DNA from: a virus
Reading direction: 5' to 3' (one strand)
IMG/VR virus record: IMGVR_UViG_3300037193_000242
Location: 1-60,090 of that record
Length of the DNA: 60,090 nucleotides
The notes below the pieces were generated by a model. That model searched no databases. It was given only the letters and a program-made list of their open reading frames with translations, and was not told the DNA's origin. A program made the position numbers and the translations under genes. Each line of letters starts with the position of its first letter. The first letter of the stretch is position 1. Below are positions 51,468 to 58,180 of the stretch, in pieces.

Positions 51468-52015
51468 CAGTCCTCCCAAGGCAGTCTGTGGTTTGCTGCC
51501 TCGCCCGCTGCCTTGTGATCGGTGCGGAGGCACTTCTTGTCCATCTTCGGACCTTCGCCGAACACGAAACCGTTGTGGCGTGAGTGCCACGCGCAACGTC
51601 GGCCATCCTCATGCGGCACGACTGCGAGGAACATCGTGTGATCAACCACGTCCTCACCCAACGGCTCCCAGTCCTGTTCGGGCGCACACCAACCGAAGTA
51701 GTAGAGGATGTTGGTGTACTTCGCGTGCTGTGGGAACAACGCTTCGCGGTCTCCAACACCCAAGTGCTCGGGCTTCAGCACCTCGACATGGACATCTTCG
51801 ACCGGGAACCCCTGCATCTGTGCGGTCTTCGCGACCTCGCCCTTCATGCGGTTCGTGTGACCATCGAACATCGGCTTGTCCGTGACCATGTTCCTCTGAA
51901 CACGCTCGAAGGTGGTGTAGTGAATCTCTGCACCCTCGACACCTACCAATTCTGCGATCTCGTTGCGCTTCTGGCGCAGCCACAGAGTGAAGTTCGGGAG
52001 TTCTGCCTCGGTCAT
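51467..52015 (-). CDS. Unknown protein
   Basis: A 182-residue protein (MTEAELPNFTLWLRQKRNEI, VRTDHKAAGEAANH-like end RTDHKAAGEAANHRLPWED). The middle contains YYFGWCAPEQDWEPLGEDVV and FLAVVPHEDGRRCAWHSRHN, with Cys/His residues that may bind a metal. ATG chosen by ATGA overlap with the upstream gene. No family recognised. Confidence 0.6.
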   Translation of the reverse strand: MTEAELPNFTLWLRQKRNEIAELVGVEGAEIHYTTFERVQRNMVTDKPMFDGHTNRMKGEVAKTAQMQGFPVEDVHVEVLKPEHLGVGDREALFPQHAKYTNILYYFGWCAPEQDWEPLGEDVVDHTMFLAVVPHEDGRRCAWHSRHNGFVFGEGPKMDKKCLRTDHKAAGEAANHRLPWED

Positions 52016-52227
52016 GATCCATGCCCTTCGTGAGTTGTATCGATCTGTCGCAACGCCCATTCAAGCGCTGCGATCTCTGCGTTGATCCAGTAGTTGTTGA
52101 GGTTGTGGCGCTGCTCCTTGTCCTTCCGAAGATGATCAAGCCGCCTCAGAATCGTGGCGCACTTGGAACGCTCGCTCTTGTTGAAGTTCGGCCATCGCTC
52201 CTTTGCTTGCGCTTCGTACTCAGACAT
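52012..52227 (-). CDS. Small basic coiled-coil protein
   Basis: A 71-residue protein (MSEYEAQAKERWPNFNKSE, then RLDHLRKDKEQRHNLNNYW). ATG at MSEYEAQ follows AAGGTGCGCG; a longer frame upstream is in the wrong composition. Mostly helical. Function unknown. Confidence 0.58.
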   Translation of the reverse strand: MSEYEAQAKERWPNFNKSERSKCATILRRLDHLRKDKEQRHNLNNYWINAEIAALEWALRQIDTTHEGHGS

Positions 52228-52531
52228 CGCGCACCTTGCGACGACCGAAGTACGTCTCGATCCAGTCGGGCTCGTACATCGGGTTCGCCGTCGCACCACA
52301 CATGCAGAACGGCGTCTCGTGACCTTCACACTGGCGATAGAAGTGGGTGTTCTTCTCGGCGTCACAGTGGAACGCCAACCTTGCCTGAAGTTCGACGATC
52401 CTCCGATCCTTCTGGAAGATGCGCTCCTCCATGACCTCCTTGTCCTTGGCGAACTGCTCGACTGCCTCATCGAGTTCCTTTGCCAACCGCATACGCGCCT
52501 GATAGTCGGTCTCGTTGAACTTCGTTGCCAT
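52220..52531 (-). CDS. Protein with coiled coil and CMC motif
   Basis: A 103-residue protein. Residues 15-55 are coiled coil (LAKELDEAVEQFAKDKEVME). A later segment has FYRQCEGHETPFCMCGATAN, with three Cys and a His that could bind zinc. ATG at MATKFNE follows AAGGAGATCAGCA. It lies after the strong hairpin at 52564-52600. Function unknown. Confidence 0.62.
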   Translation of the reverse strand: MATKFNETDYQARMRLAKELDEAVEQFAKDKEVMEERIFQKDRRIVELQARLAFHCDAEKNTHFYRQCEGHETPFCMCGATANPMYEPDWIETYFGRRKVRDV

Positions 52532-52563
52532 TGCTGATCTCCTTCTGGTTGTTATCGAATATG

Positions 52564-52600
52564 GGAGGGGTGCCGCCCAGCAACGTAACGGCACCCCTCC
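52564..52600. terminator. Perfect 12-bp hairpin
   Basis: GGAGGGGTGCCG (52564-52575) pairs perfectly with CGGCACCCCTCC (52589-52600), 13-base loop. It is between the gene at 52647-53198 and the next one downstream. No T tract on the leftward strand, so termination, attenuation or RNA protection are all possible. Confidence 0.65.
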
Positions 52601-52646
52601 GTAGTAGGGAGCACTCGGGCCTCCACTCCGGTGCTACGACCTACGT

Positions 52647-53198
52647 CTAGATGTCCTTCGCCTTCAGGAACTCCCACGCCTTGATGCGCTCAAAGTGTTC
52701 CCCTCCATTCCACGCTTCCTTCACGATGATGTTGAAGTACACGTAGAGGTCGGCGGTGACAAGATCGCCCGGCTCGTATCCCTCGGGTCCGTTCTCGTCG
52801 GCGAACGTCGGGATCAACTCAAATCCGGGGTAGAGCATCTGCTGACCAGCCATGTAGTACGGAGGGACATCGAACTCTTCCGACATGATCTGGTTAACTG
52901 CTGGTGACTTGCCGATGCGAGCCAGTTCATCCAGTGCGTTCTCGTGCCCCTTGCCCTTGCGTGGGACGAGGTAGGGGATGCCGTCATACTTCGCGAAGCC
53001 GAAGGGAACGATGCCTGTGTCCTCCAACCCCACCACGATGTCAGCACCCGTGAGGTTGTCGTGCTGCGAGACGGCCTTGCGCCCGTTGTACTTGTGCTGG
53101 AAGGCACGCACCCTGTCCTGCCACTTCTCGCGCTCGTCCACCATCTCGATCATGCGAGTGACGGGTTCCTTGGTCTTGTTGCGGTAGACGGTGATCAT
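52647..53198 (-). CDS. Unknown protein
   Basis: A 183-residue protein. It has a helical N-terminus (MIEMVDEREKWQDRVRAF), then ADIVVGLEDTGIVPFGFAKY and GEHFERIKAWEFLKAKDI at the end. The layout suggests a small alpha/beta enzyme, but no catalytic pattern is clear. It is the last gene before the hairpin at 52564-52600. Confidence 0.6.
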   Translation of the reverse strand: MITVYRNKTKEPVTRMIEMVDEREKWQDRVRAFQHKYNGRKAVSQHDNLTGADIVVGLEDTGIVPFGFAKYDGIPYLVPRKGKGHENALDELARIGKSPAVNQIMSEEFDVPPYYMAGQQMLYPGFELIPTFADENGPEGYEPGDLVTADLYVYFNIIVKEAWNGGEHFERIKAWEFLKAKDI

Positions 53199-53467
53199 CT
53201 CTTCAATGTCCTTCTCTTCAGGGTCTTCTTCGGAGGTGTTCGTTTCAGACTCTTCTTGGGTTTCGGTGCTGGCAACTCATCGCGGAACTCTTCAATGATC
53301 TGCCGAGGTGTGTGATCACTACCAGTGATCTGACCGATAGCAAACGCGAGCCCTTCTGCAAACGACTGTTCGCAGTGGTTGGCGTGCTTGTACTGCTCGC
53401 CGGGGTGATCACGTATCCACACGAGGCTGTCGATCAACTGCTTCGATATCTTATCAACCGCTCTCAT
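53195..53467 (-). CDS. Small protein with basic C-terminus
   Basis: A 90-residue protein. The N-terminal part (SKQLIDSLVWIRDHPGEQY, NHCEQSFAEGLAFAIGQITG) looks folded; the last 25 residues are Lys/Arg/Pro-rich (KPKKSLKRTPPKKTLKRR). ATG at MRAVDKI follows GAGGAGTAGTG; a GTG one codon upstream is the alternative. The basic tail could bind DNA. Confidence 0.6.
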   Translation of the reverse strand: MRAVDKISKQLIDSLVWIRDHPGEQYKHANHCEQSFAEGLAFAIGQITGSDHTPRQIIEEFRDELPAPKPKKSLKRTPPKKTLKRRTLKR

Positions 53468-53909
53468 CACTACTCCTCTGTCGCGGACGGTTGAGGGCCT
53501 TGGGTCGCTCCTTCAGGGTTGCGGCGAACTGCTCACGGATGAACTTGTTGGCTTCCTTCAGTTCGGCTGCGATGCGGTCGTAGTCATCGCGCAATCTCTT
53601 ATAGTCGGCACCGGCATACACCCCGAAGTGTTCGTTGAGTGCATCCGCTATCGCCTTCGCTGCCGCAACAGGGACGACGATAGGTATGGGTGACTCATTC
53701 TGCGGGTTGGACGTTGCAGGATCACCAGTGTTCGCAACTCGGTATCGCGTCGGAAGGGTGACGTTGCCATTCTCGTCTCGCTCGCCCCAGTTGACGAAGA
53801 ACTCTGCTGAGCCATCGGCGAACTGTTGAACCACTGTCACGCTGAGCATGTTCCGAACGAAGAAGTCGTTGTTACTGGCCTCCACCCATGCGCGCCATCC
53901 ATCAGTCAT
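53454..53909 (-). CDS. Unknown protein, helical C-terminus
   Basis: A 151-residue protein. The first half looks beta-rich (NNDFFVRNMLSVTVVQQFAD, EFFVNWGERDENGNVTLP) and the second is a helix ending in a basic segment (RIAAELKEANKFIREQFAAT). ATG at MTDGWRAW by ATGA overlap with the upstream gene. No family recognised. Confidence 0.6.
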   Translation of the reverse strand: MTDGWRAWVEASNNDFFVRNMLSVTVVQQFADGSAEFFVNWGERDENGNVTLPTRYRVANTGDPATSNPQNESPIPIVVPVAAAKAIADALNEHFGVYAGADYKRLRDDYDRIAAELKEANKFIREQFAATLKERPKALNRPRQRSSDESG

Positions 53910-54127
53910 CGAGCACCCCACCCTGTCACCTTGCGCAACGGCTTCCTGCACTTCGCGCACACGATGTATCCCTCTGCTGCCGTGTATCCGTGGGACGCGG
54001 TGCCATCTGGCAACCGTACGACACTCTGCGTCCTGACCTTCGTGATCACACGGTGAGTGTCGCGGTGACGGGTACGGATGCCACACCACCACTGCTTCAC
54101 CTCGATCTTTAGAACCGGTCGCTTCAT
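53906..54127 (-). CDS. Small protein with CxxC
   Basis: A 73-residue basic protein with CAKCRKPLRKV near the C-terminus, plus Trp/Trp/Cys near residue 13-15 (KQWWCGIRTRHRD). One zinc site is possible. ATG overlaps the stop of the gene upstream (ATGA). Function unknown. Confidence 0.58.
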   Translation of the reverse strand: MKRPVLKIEVKQWWCGIRTRHRDTHRVITKVRTQSVVRLPDGTASHGYTAAEGYIVCAKCRKPLRKVTGWGAR

Positions 54128-54303
54128 GACCGGATCACCTCGATAGCGGTCTGAGCCATGTCACGCCACTTCTCCTTGCGGCTGTCAGGGAGTGTTTCCC
54201 ATGACTGTAGGTATGCATCGGGGCCATAACGCTTCTGCGCGTGTCTCTCGTAAGACTTCCGAATCTCTTCGGCCACGACCTCGACCATCTCTTCATGCGT
54301 CAC
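54124..54303 (-). CDS. 59-residue small protein
   Basis: A GTG-started frame fitting exactly between its neighbours: the GTG overlaps the stop of the ART-like gene (GTGA) and its stop overlaps the next ATG (ATGA). The protein starts MTHEEMVEVVAEEIRKSYER and has YLQSWETLPDSRKEKWRDMA. The W..LP...r..w...A pattern recurs in small phage proteins of unknown role. Confidence 0.68.
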   Translation of the reverse strand: MTHEEMVEVVAEEIRKSYERHAQKRYGPDAYLQSWETLPDSRKEKWRDMAQTAIEVIRS

Positions 54304-55037
54304 TTGGGCTGTCTCTTCTCGTAATCGTGCTCACGGACACATGTCACATGCTCGTAGTGGCACATGACCTCGTTCTCGCTCCGGCCAGTGAGGTAGCCGA
54401 AGATGCAATCCTTCCGAACGATGCCGGACAGGAGTGGGACGTTTGCATTCCAACGCCTTGCGAAGAACAGCGCGACCTTCTTGTCGAGGCTCCACGACCA
54501 TCGACCATCCGCCACGTCGCCACGCCACACCGTCACATGCTCAGGGAGCAGGTCATACTTCCCCGGCTCATCAATGAACATCGGAGCATCACCGGGTTCC
54601 CACCCGGCGATCATCTGGTTCCAATCATCGATGTGCTGCTCGATGTTCTCGCTGTCACGCCACACGTCGGCTACGAGTTCACGTACCTCTTCGGACATGT
54701 GCTGCACCGGCAACACCTCGTCAGTGTGACCGTCACGACCTACCACGTAGTCAATGAGTGCGTCACATCGGTACGGCCGTTCGTGCAAGAAGACGACGGT
54801 ATGCCAATCCTCTGCTTCAATGGCTTCCTGAAGATGCTTTTGCTTTTCCTCGTACTTCTGGTTTACAAGACCATTGATCGGGAACAACTCCTGCACGAGT
54901 GGATGCCGAATGATCGGGAATCGACTCTCACCCGCCGTCCCCATACATGCAGCAAGGTCGGGGTGGAGGGGTTCATCCTTCATCTTCTGAAGGTCTACGA
55001 GGCGCTGCAACTGCTCTTCAGTCAGGTTGCTGGTCAC
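54300..55037 (-). CDS. Putative ADP-ribosyltransferase-fold protein
   Basis: A 245-residue protein. The C-terminal half has an ART-like order of motifs: Arg172 in HVTVWRGDVADG, SWS near residue 181-183 in GRWSWSLDKKVALFFARRW, and an ExE-like pair at Glu221 and Glu223 in RSENEVMCHYEHV. This R-S-E order is what mono-ADP-ribosyltransferases use to modify host proteins. Fold assignment is by motif order only. The N-terminus is helical. The GTG at MTSNLTEEQL follows AAAAGGAGATTCA exactly; a longer frame exists upstream. Terminator just upstream isolates the gene from the preceding one. Confidence 0.58.
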   Translation of the reverse strand: MTSNLTEEQLQRLVDLQKMKDEPLHPDLAACMGTAGESRFPIIRHPLVQELFPINGLVNQKYEEKQKHLQEAIEAEDWHTVVFLHERPYRCDALIDYVVGRDGHTDEVLPVQHMSEEVRELVADVWRDSENIEQHIDDWNQMIAGWEPGDAPMFIDEPGKYDLLPEHVTVWRGDVADGRWSWSLDKKVALFFARRWNANVPLLSGIVRKDCIFGYLTGRSENEVMCHYEHVTCVREHDYEKRQPK

Positions 55038-55068
55038 TGAATCTCCTTTTGCGGGTAGTGCAGATGTC

Positions 55069-55099
55069 AAAAAGGGACCGCCAGACGTGCTGACGGCCC
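55069..55099 (-). terminator. Rho-independent terminator with T tract (leftward)
   Basis: On the leftward strand, GGGCCGTCAG and CTGGCGGTCCC pair (one bulged T, about 10 bp, 5-base loop), then TTTTT follows at 55073-55069. It is the clearest intrinsic terminator in the window and would stop transcripts from the small gene at 55245-55490 before the ART-like gene. Confidence 0.75.
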
Positions 55100-55244
55100 G
55101 CTCCCCGGCCTAACAGGGGTTGGCCGGTGGGATTGCTGGTCTACAGGTTCGTTCGTGGTTTACAGGCGCATTCGGGCATGAGTAAGGGCCGCTGGCCCGA
55201 TGCCAACGACCCCTACTGTTTCCCGAGATAGTCCCCCATCTAGA

Positions 55245-55490
55245 TCACGCGGCCCTGTTCAGGGTGCGCTTCTTCCGGGGTGCTACCTCTTGCTGCTTCT
55301 TCGCGGACTGCATCTTGCTGCTCTTCACCCGAGCGAGTTCCTTCTCGCGGATGATCTCCTGCCGCGCCCTGACCTCGGTGTTGAGTTCCCGAAGCAGGTC
55401 GTCCATCGATCCGTCCCTGAGAGCCGGGAGGATGTACTCGTGGTAGTAGTCATTCCACTCCCTTCGCTGTGCGTAGGTGATGTATGCCAT
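55245..55490 (-). CDS. Small basic helical protein
   Basis: An 81-residue protein (MAYITYAQRREWNDYYHEYI, then ELNTEVRARQEIIREKELA) ending in a Lys/Arg-rich tail (KKQQEVAPRKKRTLNRAA). ATG follows GGAGGGATTCACA. It has its own probable promoter and terminator, so it is likely a single-gene transcript expressed strongly or early. Confidence 0.68.
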   Translation of the reverse strand: MAYITYAQRREWNDYYHEYILPALRDGSMDDLLRELNTEVRARQEIIREKELARVKSSKMQSAKKQQEVAPRKKRTLNRAA

Positions 55491-55562
55491 TGTGAATCCC
55501 TCCGATGTTGGTGTTGTTGTGTTTCGATTGCATGTCGAATGCACCACCTACTCGGCCATAGG

Positions 55563-55591
55563 TCCATAGCGCGGTCAAGCGGAACGGTCAA
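55563..55591 (-). promoter_or_regulatory. Sigma-70-type promoter for the 55245-55490 gene
   Basis: On the leftward strand TTGACC (55591-55586) is followed after 17 bases by TATGGA (55568-55563), about 70 bases before the ATG. A second TTGACC lies inside the spacer. The spacing and -35 are good; the -10 matches moderately. Confidence 0.5.
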
Positions 55592-55674
55592 GAAACTACC
55601 CAAAGGGTGATAGGTGGTCTAGACCTGTTGTTAACCCTTGTGAACCACTGTGACTGTTGTGAATCCTTGCGATG

Positions 55675-55750
55675 TGGTACTCGGTACGGGGTTCGAACCC
55701 GCGTTGCCGCCTTGAAAGGGCGGAGTCCTAGGCCGCTAGACGAACCGAGC
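55675..55750 (-). tRNA. tRNA-Glu, anticodon TTC
   Basis: A full cloverleaf reads leftward: acceptor GCTCGGT/ACCGAGT, anticodon stem CCGCC/GGCGG with loop CTTTCAA (anticodon TTC), T arm CGGGTTCGAACCCCG and an encoded CCA end. Length 76. Confidence 0.93.
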
Positions 55751-55752
55751 AT

Positions 55753-55804
55753 GAACGACTCCTACCACCCGACGATGGGACTAACCCGATGATAGGAGTC
55801 GTTC
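55753..55804. repeat. Perfect 12-bp inverted repeat between the tRNA genes
   Basis: GAACGACTCCTA (55753-55764) pairs with TAGGAGTCGTTC (55793-55804), 28-base loop containing GATGGG/CCCGAT. It adjoins the 5' end of tRNA-Glu; it may be a processing or termination hairpin. Confidence 0.6.
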
Positions 55805-55911
55805 TGATGGGCTGGGCTATGACGGCGTGGCGCACCACTACTGTCTCCGTCGCCGGACCACTTCCCGATGTGGACGGGGCATACACCACCTGTGACATCA
55901 GACCAACACAG

Positions 55912-55985
55912 TGCCTCCGGTGGGACTCGAACCCACACTGGACGGTTTTTGAGACCGCTTCCTCTGCCGATTGGGATACGAAGGC
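55912..55985 (-). tRNA. tRNA with anticodon CAA (Leu), short variable arm
   Basis: Leftward cloverleaf: acceptor GCCTTCG/CGGAGGC, anticodon stem GCGGT/ACCGT with loop CTCAAAA (anticodon CAA, reads TTG), T arm GTGGGTTCGAGTCCCAC. CCA is not encoded. A Leu tRNA should have a long variable arm, but here only about five bases separate the arms. Identity as Leu rests on the anticodon only. Confidence 0.85.
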
Positions 55986-56098
55986 AAGAATGCTATCGAT
56001 CGCGTATGAACCATACACCCACGAGTCAGGCGGTTGGATGGTTGATGTTGCGGTATTGCTAGGACGCACGCAATCGATAACACTCCGCGGTAACTGAG

Positions 56099-56226
56099 TC
56101 CCGATTCCATCGGGAGTCTCAGCACCACTTCCTTGCGTCAACGGCGCAAGGCTAACTAAGAGGACGCCGCGAGGGAACCTGTGGCCGGTTGATCAGTCCC
56201 GGCTGTTCGGGTGTCCCTCCGCGTCC
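56099..56226. ncRNA. Three consecutive stable hairpins, possible structured RNA
   Basis: Hairpin A: TCCCGAT/ATCGGGA (56099-56115). Hairpin B: CCTTGCG/CGCAAGG (56131-56151). Hairpin C: GGACGC and GAGGGA (56162-56176) pair with TCCCTC and GCGTCC (56214-56226), enclosing an inner GCCGG/CCGGC stem. No open frame with a ribosome site covers the region. It could be a terminator cluster for the gene at 56267-56473, an untranslated RNA, or degenerate tRNA remains. Strand unknown. Confidence 0.45.
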
Positions 56227-56266
56227 ACTCACGCCTGCACTACTGCGCTAGGGGTGAGCACGTACC

Positions 56267-56473
56267 CTACCGACTGCGACGGGCCTCAGTCGTGGGTACG
56301 TCGTTCAGATAGTCCTCGAACGACCTTGCAGTGGTGATGACCGACTCGGCTCGGGCTGGTACCGCCTTCTGCGCAAGGTTCGCTAGACCGTGGTGCAAAA
56401 CCGCTCCGAAGAGCCCCAGTACGCGGGATGAGTAGGAACGGTCCTTGTCCATGTCCAGATCGAACTTACTCAC
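56267..56473 (-). CDS. Small protein, unknown
   Basis: A 68-residue protein (SRVLGLFGAVLHHGLANLAQ, then SFEDYLNDVPTTEARRSR), helical. GTG start with a short overlap of the upstream gene stop. It is followed by the three-hairpin region. No family recognised. Confidence 0.58.
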   Translation of the reverse strand: MSKFDLDMDKDRSYSSRVLGLFGAVLHHGLANLAQKAVPARAESVITTARSFEDYLNDVPTTEARRSR

Positions 56474-57311
56474 GGGACTCAGCCTGCTTGATCAGGAGCG
56501 GGAGAAGCGGACGACCCTCGTTGACAACCTCTCCCGGCATGCGGGTGACCGGACGCTGCTTGTCCCATCCCCGAAGTGCGATCTCCTTCAGAAGACCTTC
56601 GTAGAAGGAATCACCGAAGAGACGCCTGAGCGCCTTCTCGTAACCGATGTAGAAGGGTGGGTTCTCGGGACGGAACGCGTCGGGGGTGTCCATGCACCAC
56701 CAACCCATGTGCGGGGTCTCGCCTTCCTGCACGCTGGCATCTCGCTCATCCTCACCGCCCCAGTCATCCGCATCGTTCGCAGTGATCGTGATCGTCGTGA
56801 TCTCGCGAGTGGCGTCGTACTCCTCGTCGTGCATGATCGGGACACCCCACGCGATCTCGGGCATCAGATCGACAGTGTTCTGACCGGTGCGCTGGGCGAG
56901 GCTGTAGAACGCGCACCCTGACTTACCGGACTTCCCACGCTCAGCACGGTTGCTGAAGATGCAGCGACCGTCCTTCTTCTTCGTGATGTACGGCTTCCCC
57001 TTGCGGGAGAGGTACCACGTGTCGTCGTAGCCCTGACCGTGGTAGTCCCAGTCCTCGGCGGTGAGTTGGGTGACCGAGTTCGCAACGTTGTTGAAGTCGT
57101 CCTCACTCATGAACGTGACACCGCGCTCGCAGCACCCCCGTTCGTAGTCCACACCGCGATTGAGTAGGCCGGGGCAACCCTCACCGAAGAGGCATCCCCA
57201 CGGACTCATCATGAACGTCATGTTCACGCGGTACGTCTTGAACTGATCCTCGGGGTCGAAGAACTCAACCCAATCGAAGGATGTATTACCGTGACTCCAT
57301 GCTCCACGCAT
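56466..57311 (-). CDS. Cys-rich conserved actinobacterial/phage protein
   Basis: A 281-residue protein with two Cys clusters: CLFGEGCPGLLNRGVDYERG with following CC, and GRCIFSNRAERGKSGKSGCA. The spacing (Cx5C...CC, then C..NR...GC) is like a conserved actinobacterial family that may bind a metal or Fe-S cluster. The middle has MPEIAWGVPIMHDEEYD and the last part is helical. Good ribosome site (AAAGGAGAACAACAACA). Function not known. Confidence 0.65.
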   Translation of the reverse strand: MRGAWSHGNTSFDWVEFFDPEDQFKTYRVNMTFMMSPWGCLFGEGCPGLLNRGVDYERGCCERGVTFMSEDDFNNVANSVTQLTAEDWDYHGQGYDDTWYLSRKGKPYITKKKDGRCIFSNRAERGKSGKSGCAFYSLAQRTGQNTVDLMPEIAWGVPIMHDEEYDATREITTITITANDADDWGGEDERDASVQEGETPHMGWWCMDTPDAFRPENPPFYIGYEKALRRLFGDSFYEGLLKEIALRGWDKQRPVTRMPGEVVNEGRPLLPLLIKQAESRE

Positions 57312-57687
57312 TGTTGTTGTTCTCCTTTATGATCCCCTTGGCGTTAAACCATGTGTAGGTTCCGCTCGTCGGGTGCAGGACCAAGCCTACGCCGCGAGGA
57401 TACCGCTTCATGCGCTCGATGTCGTAGGGGGACGGACGGTGGCTGTGGCGCTCCGTGTGCGTGTGCCAGAAGCCGATAGGGGTGTAGATGGTGCGACGGA
57501 CGACAGCGAGGATGTCGTCCTTGTCCAAGAGGAAGTGATTCTCCGGCTTGTCGTGACGGTTCGGAATCTCGATGAGGCTCATGACAACGACCTCGAACCC
57601 AACCTGCTGCGCGGTGATGACACCAGCGCGCTCGGTACCGGTGTCGAACATCTGGCGTTCGATGACGCCGGGACTGGACGTGATCAT
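57286..57687 (-). CDS. JAMM/MPN-domain protein (deubiquitinase-like fold)
   Basis: A 133-residue protein. The metal centre is visible in FWHTHTERHSHRPSPYD: His75, His77, Ser86 and Asp89 (HxH, eight residues, SxxD), with an upstream Glu (Glu10 or Glu19). The JAMM family includes isopeptidases and sulphur-carrier hydrolases; phage copies may process tail or defence proteins. The spacing is one residue longer than usual. It overlaps the Cys-rich gene by 26 bases and has AGGAAGTAGGATC before its ATG. Confidence 0.78.
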   Translation of the reverse strand: MITSSPGVIERQMFDTGTERAGVITAQQVGFEVVVMSLIEIPNRHDKPENHFLLDKDDILAVVRRTIYTPIGFWHTHTERHSHRPSPYDIERMKRYPRGVGLVLHPTSGTYTWFNAKGIIKENNNNAWSMESR

Positions 57688-57709
57688 GATCCTACTTCCT
57701 CAGAACGAA

Positions 57710-57745
57710 GGAAGGGCCACCACCCGCGAGGATGATGGCCCTTCC
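57710..57745 (-). terminator. Perfect 10-bp hairpin before the JAMM gene
   Basis: GGAAGGGCCA (57710-57719) pairs with TGGCCCTTCC (57736-57745), 16-base loop. It lies just downstream of the basic-repeat gene, which probably needs high expression, and upstream of the JAMM gene. Confidence 0.65.
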
Positions 57746-57766
57746 AGTGACGTGCGACCCAGAGGA

Positions 57767-58054
57767 TCAGCGGCGGGTGGTCTTCTTCCGACGCGTGGTC
57801 TTCTTGACGGTCTTCTTCCGACGGGTCGGGGTCGTGGCCCGAGTGGTCTTCTTGGCCCGACGCGTGGTGGTCTTCTTGCGGCCCGTGGTCTTCTTCCGAC
57901 GACCCGTGGTCTTCTTGCCTCGACCACGACCGGCAGCACGACGACCGCCGCCGCCTCGGGTACCACCACCGCCGGAACCGCCACCGGCCCCGTCGATGTC
58001 CTCGTCCACCTCGATGGCGGGGAGTTCGATGAGGTTCTCATCGCTGTTGATCAT
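57767..58054 (-). CDS. Basic histone-like protein with KKTT repeats
   Basis: A 95-residue protein. An acidic N-terminus (MINSDENLIELPAIEVDED) is followed by a Gly-rich linker and a C-terminal 55-residue tail of repeated KKTTGRK, KKTTRR units. It would bind DNA non-specifically. Composition is like the tail of the protein at 1241-1750 but the sequences differ. ATG after AAGGAGAAGTGCTC. Ends just before a hairpin. Confidence 0.75.
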   Translation of the reverse strand: MINSDENLIELPAIEVDEDIDGAGGGSGGGGTRGGGGRRAAGRGRGKKTTGRRKKTTGRKKTTTRRAKKTTRATTPTRRKKTVKKTTRRKKTTRR

Positions 58055-58180
58055 GAGCACTTCTCCTTCACATGTTGTGGGACACGGTGACCATGACCTG
58101 TGTCGCGGCACTCCCCGTATCGCTCAGGGATAAGTCTGCCACATCACCGAGCGGCGTCAAGCAACCGACATGAGTGCGTG

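Noticed and set aside
58130-58160. Promoter upstream of the basic KKTT-repeat gene
   Set aside because: TTGACG on the leftward strand (58160-58155) is good, but no -10 box at 16-18 bases is convincing, so I did not annotate it.
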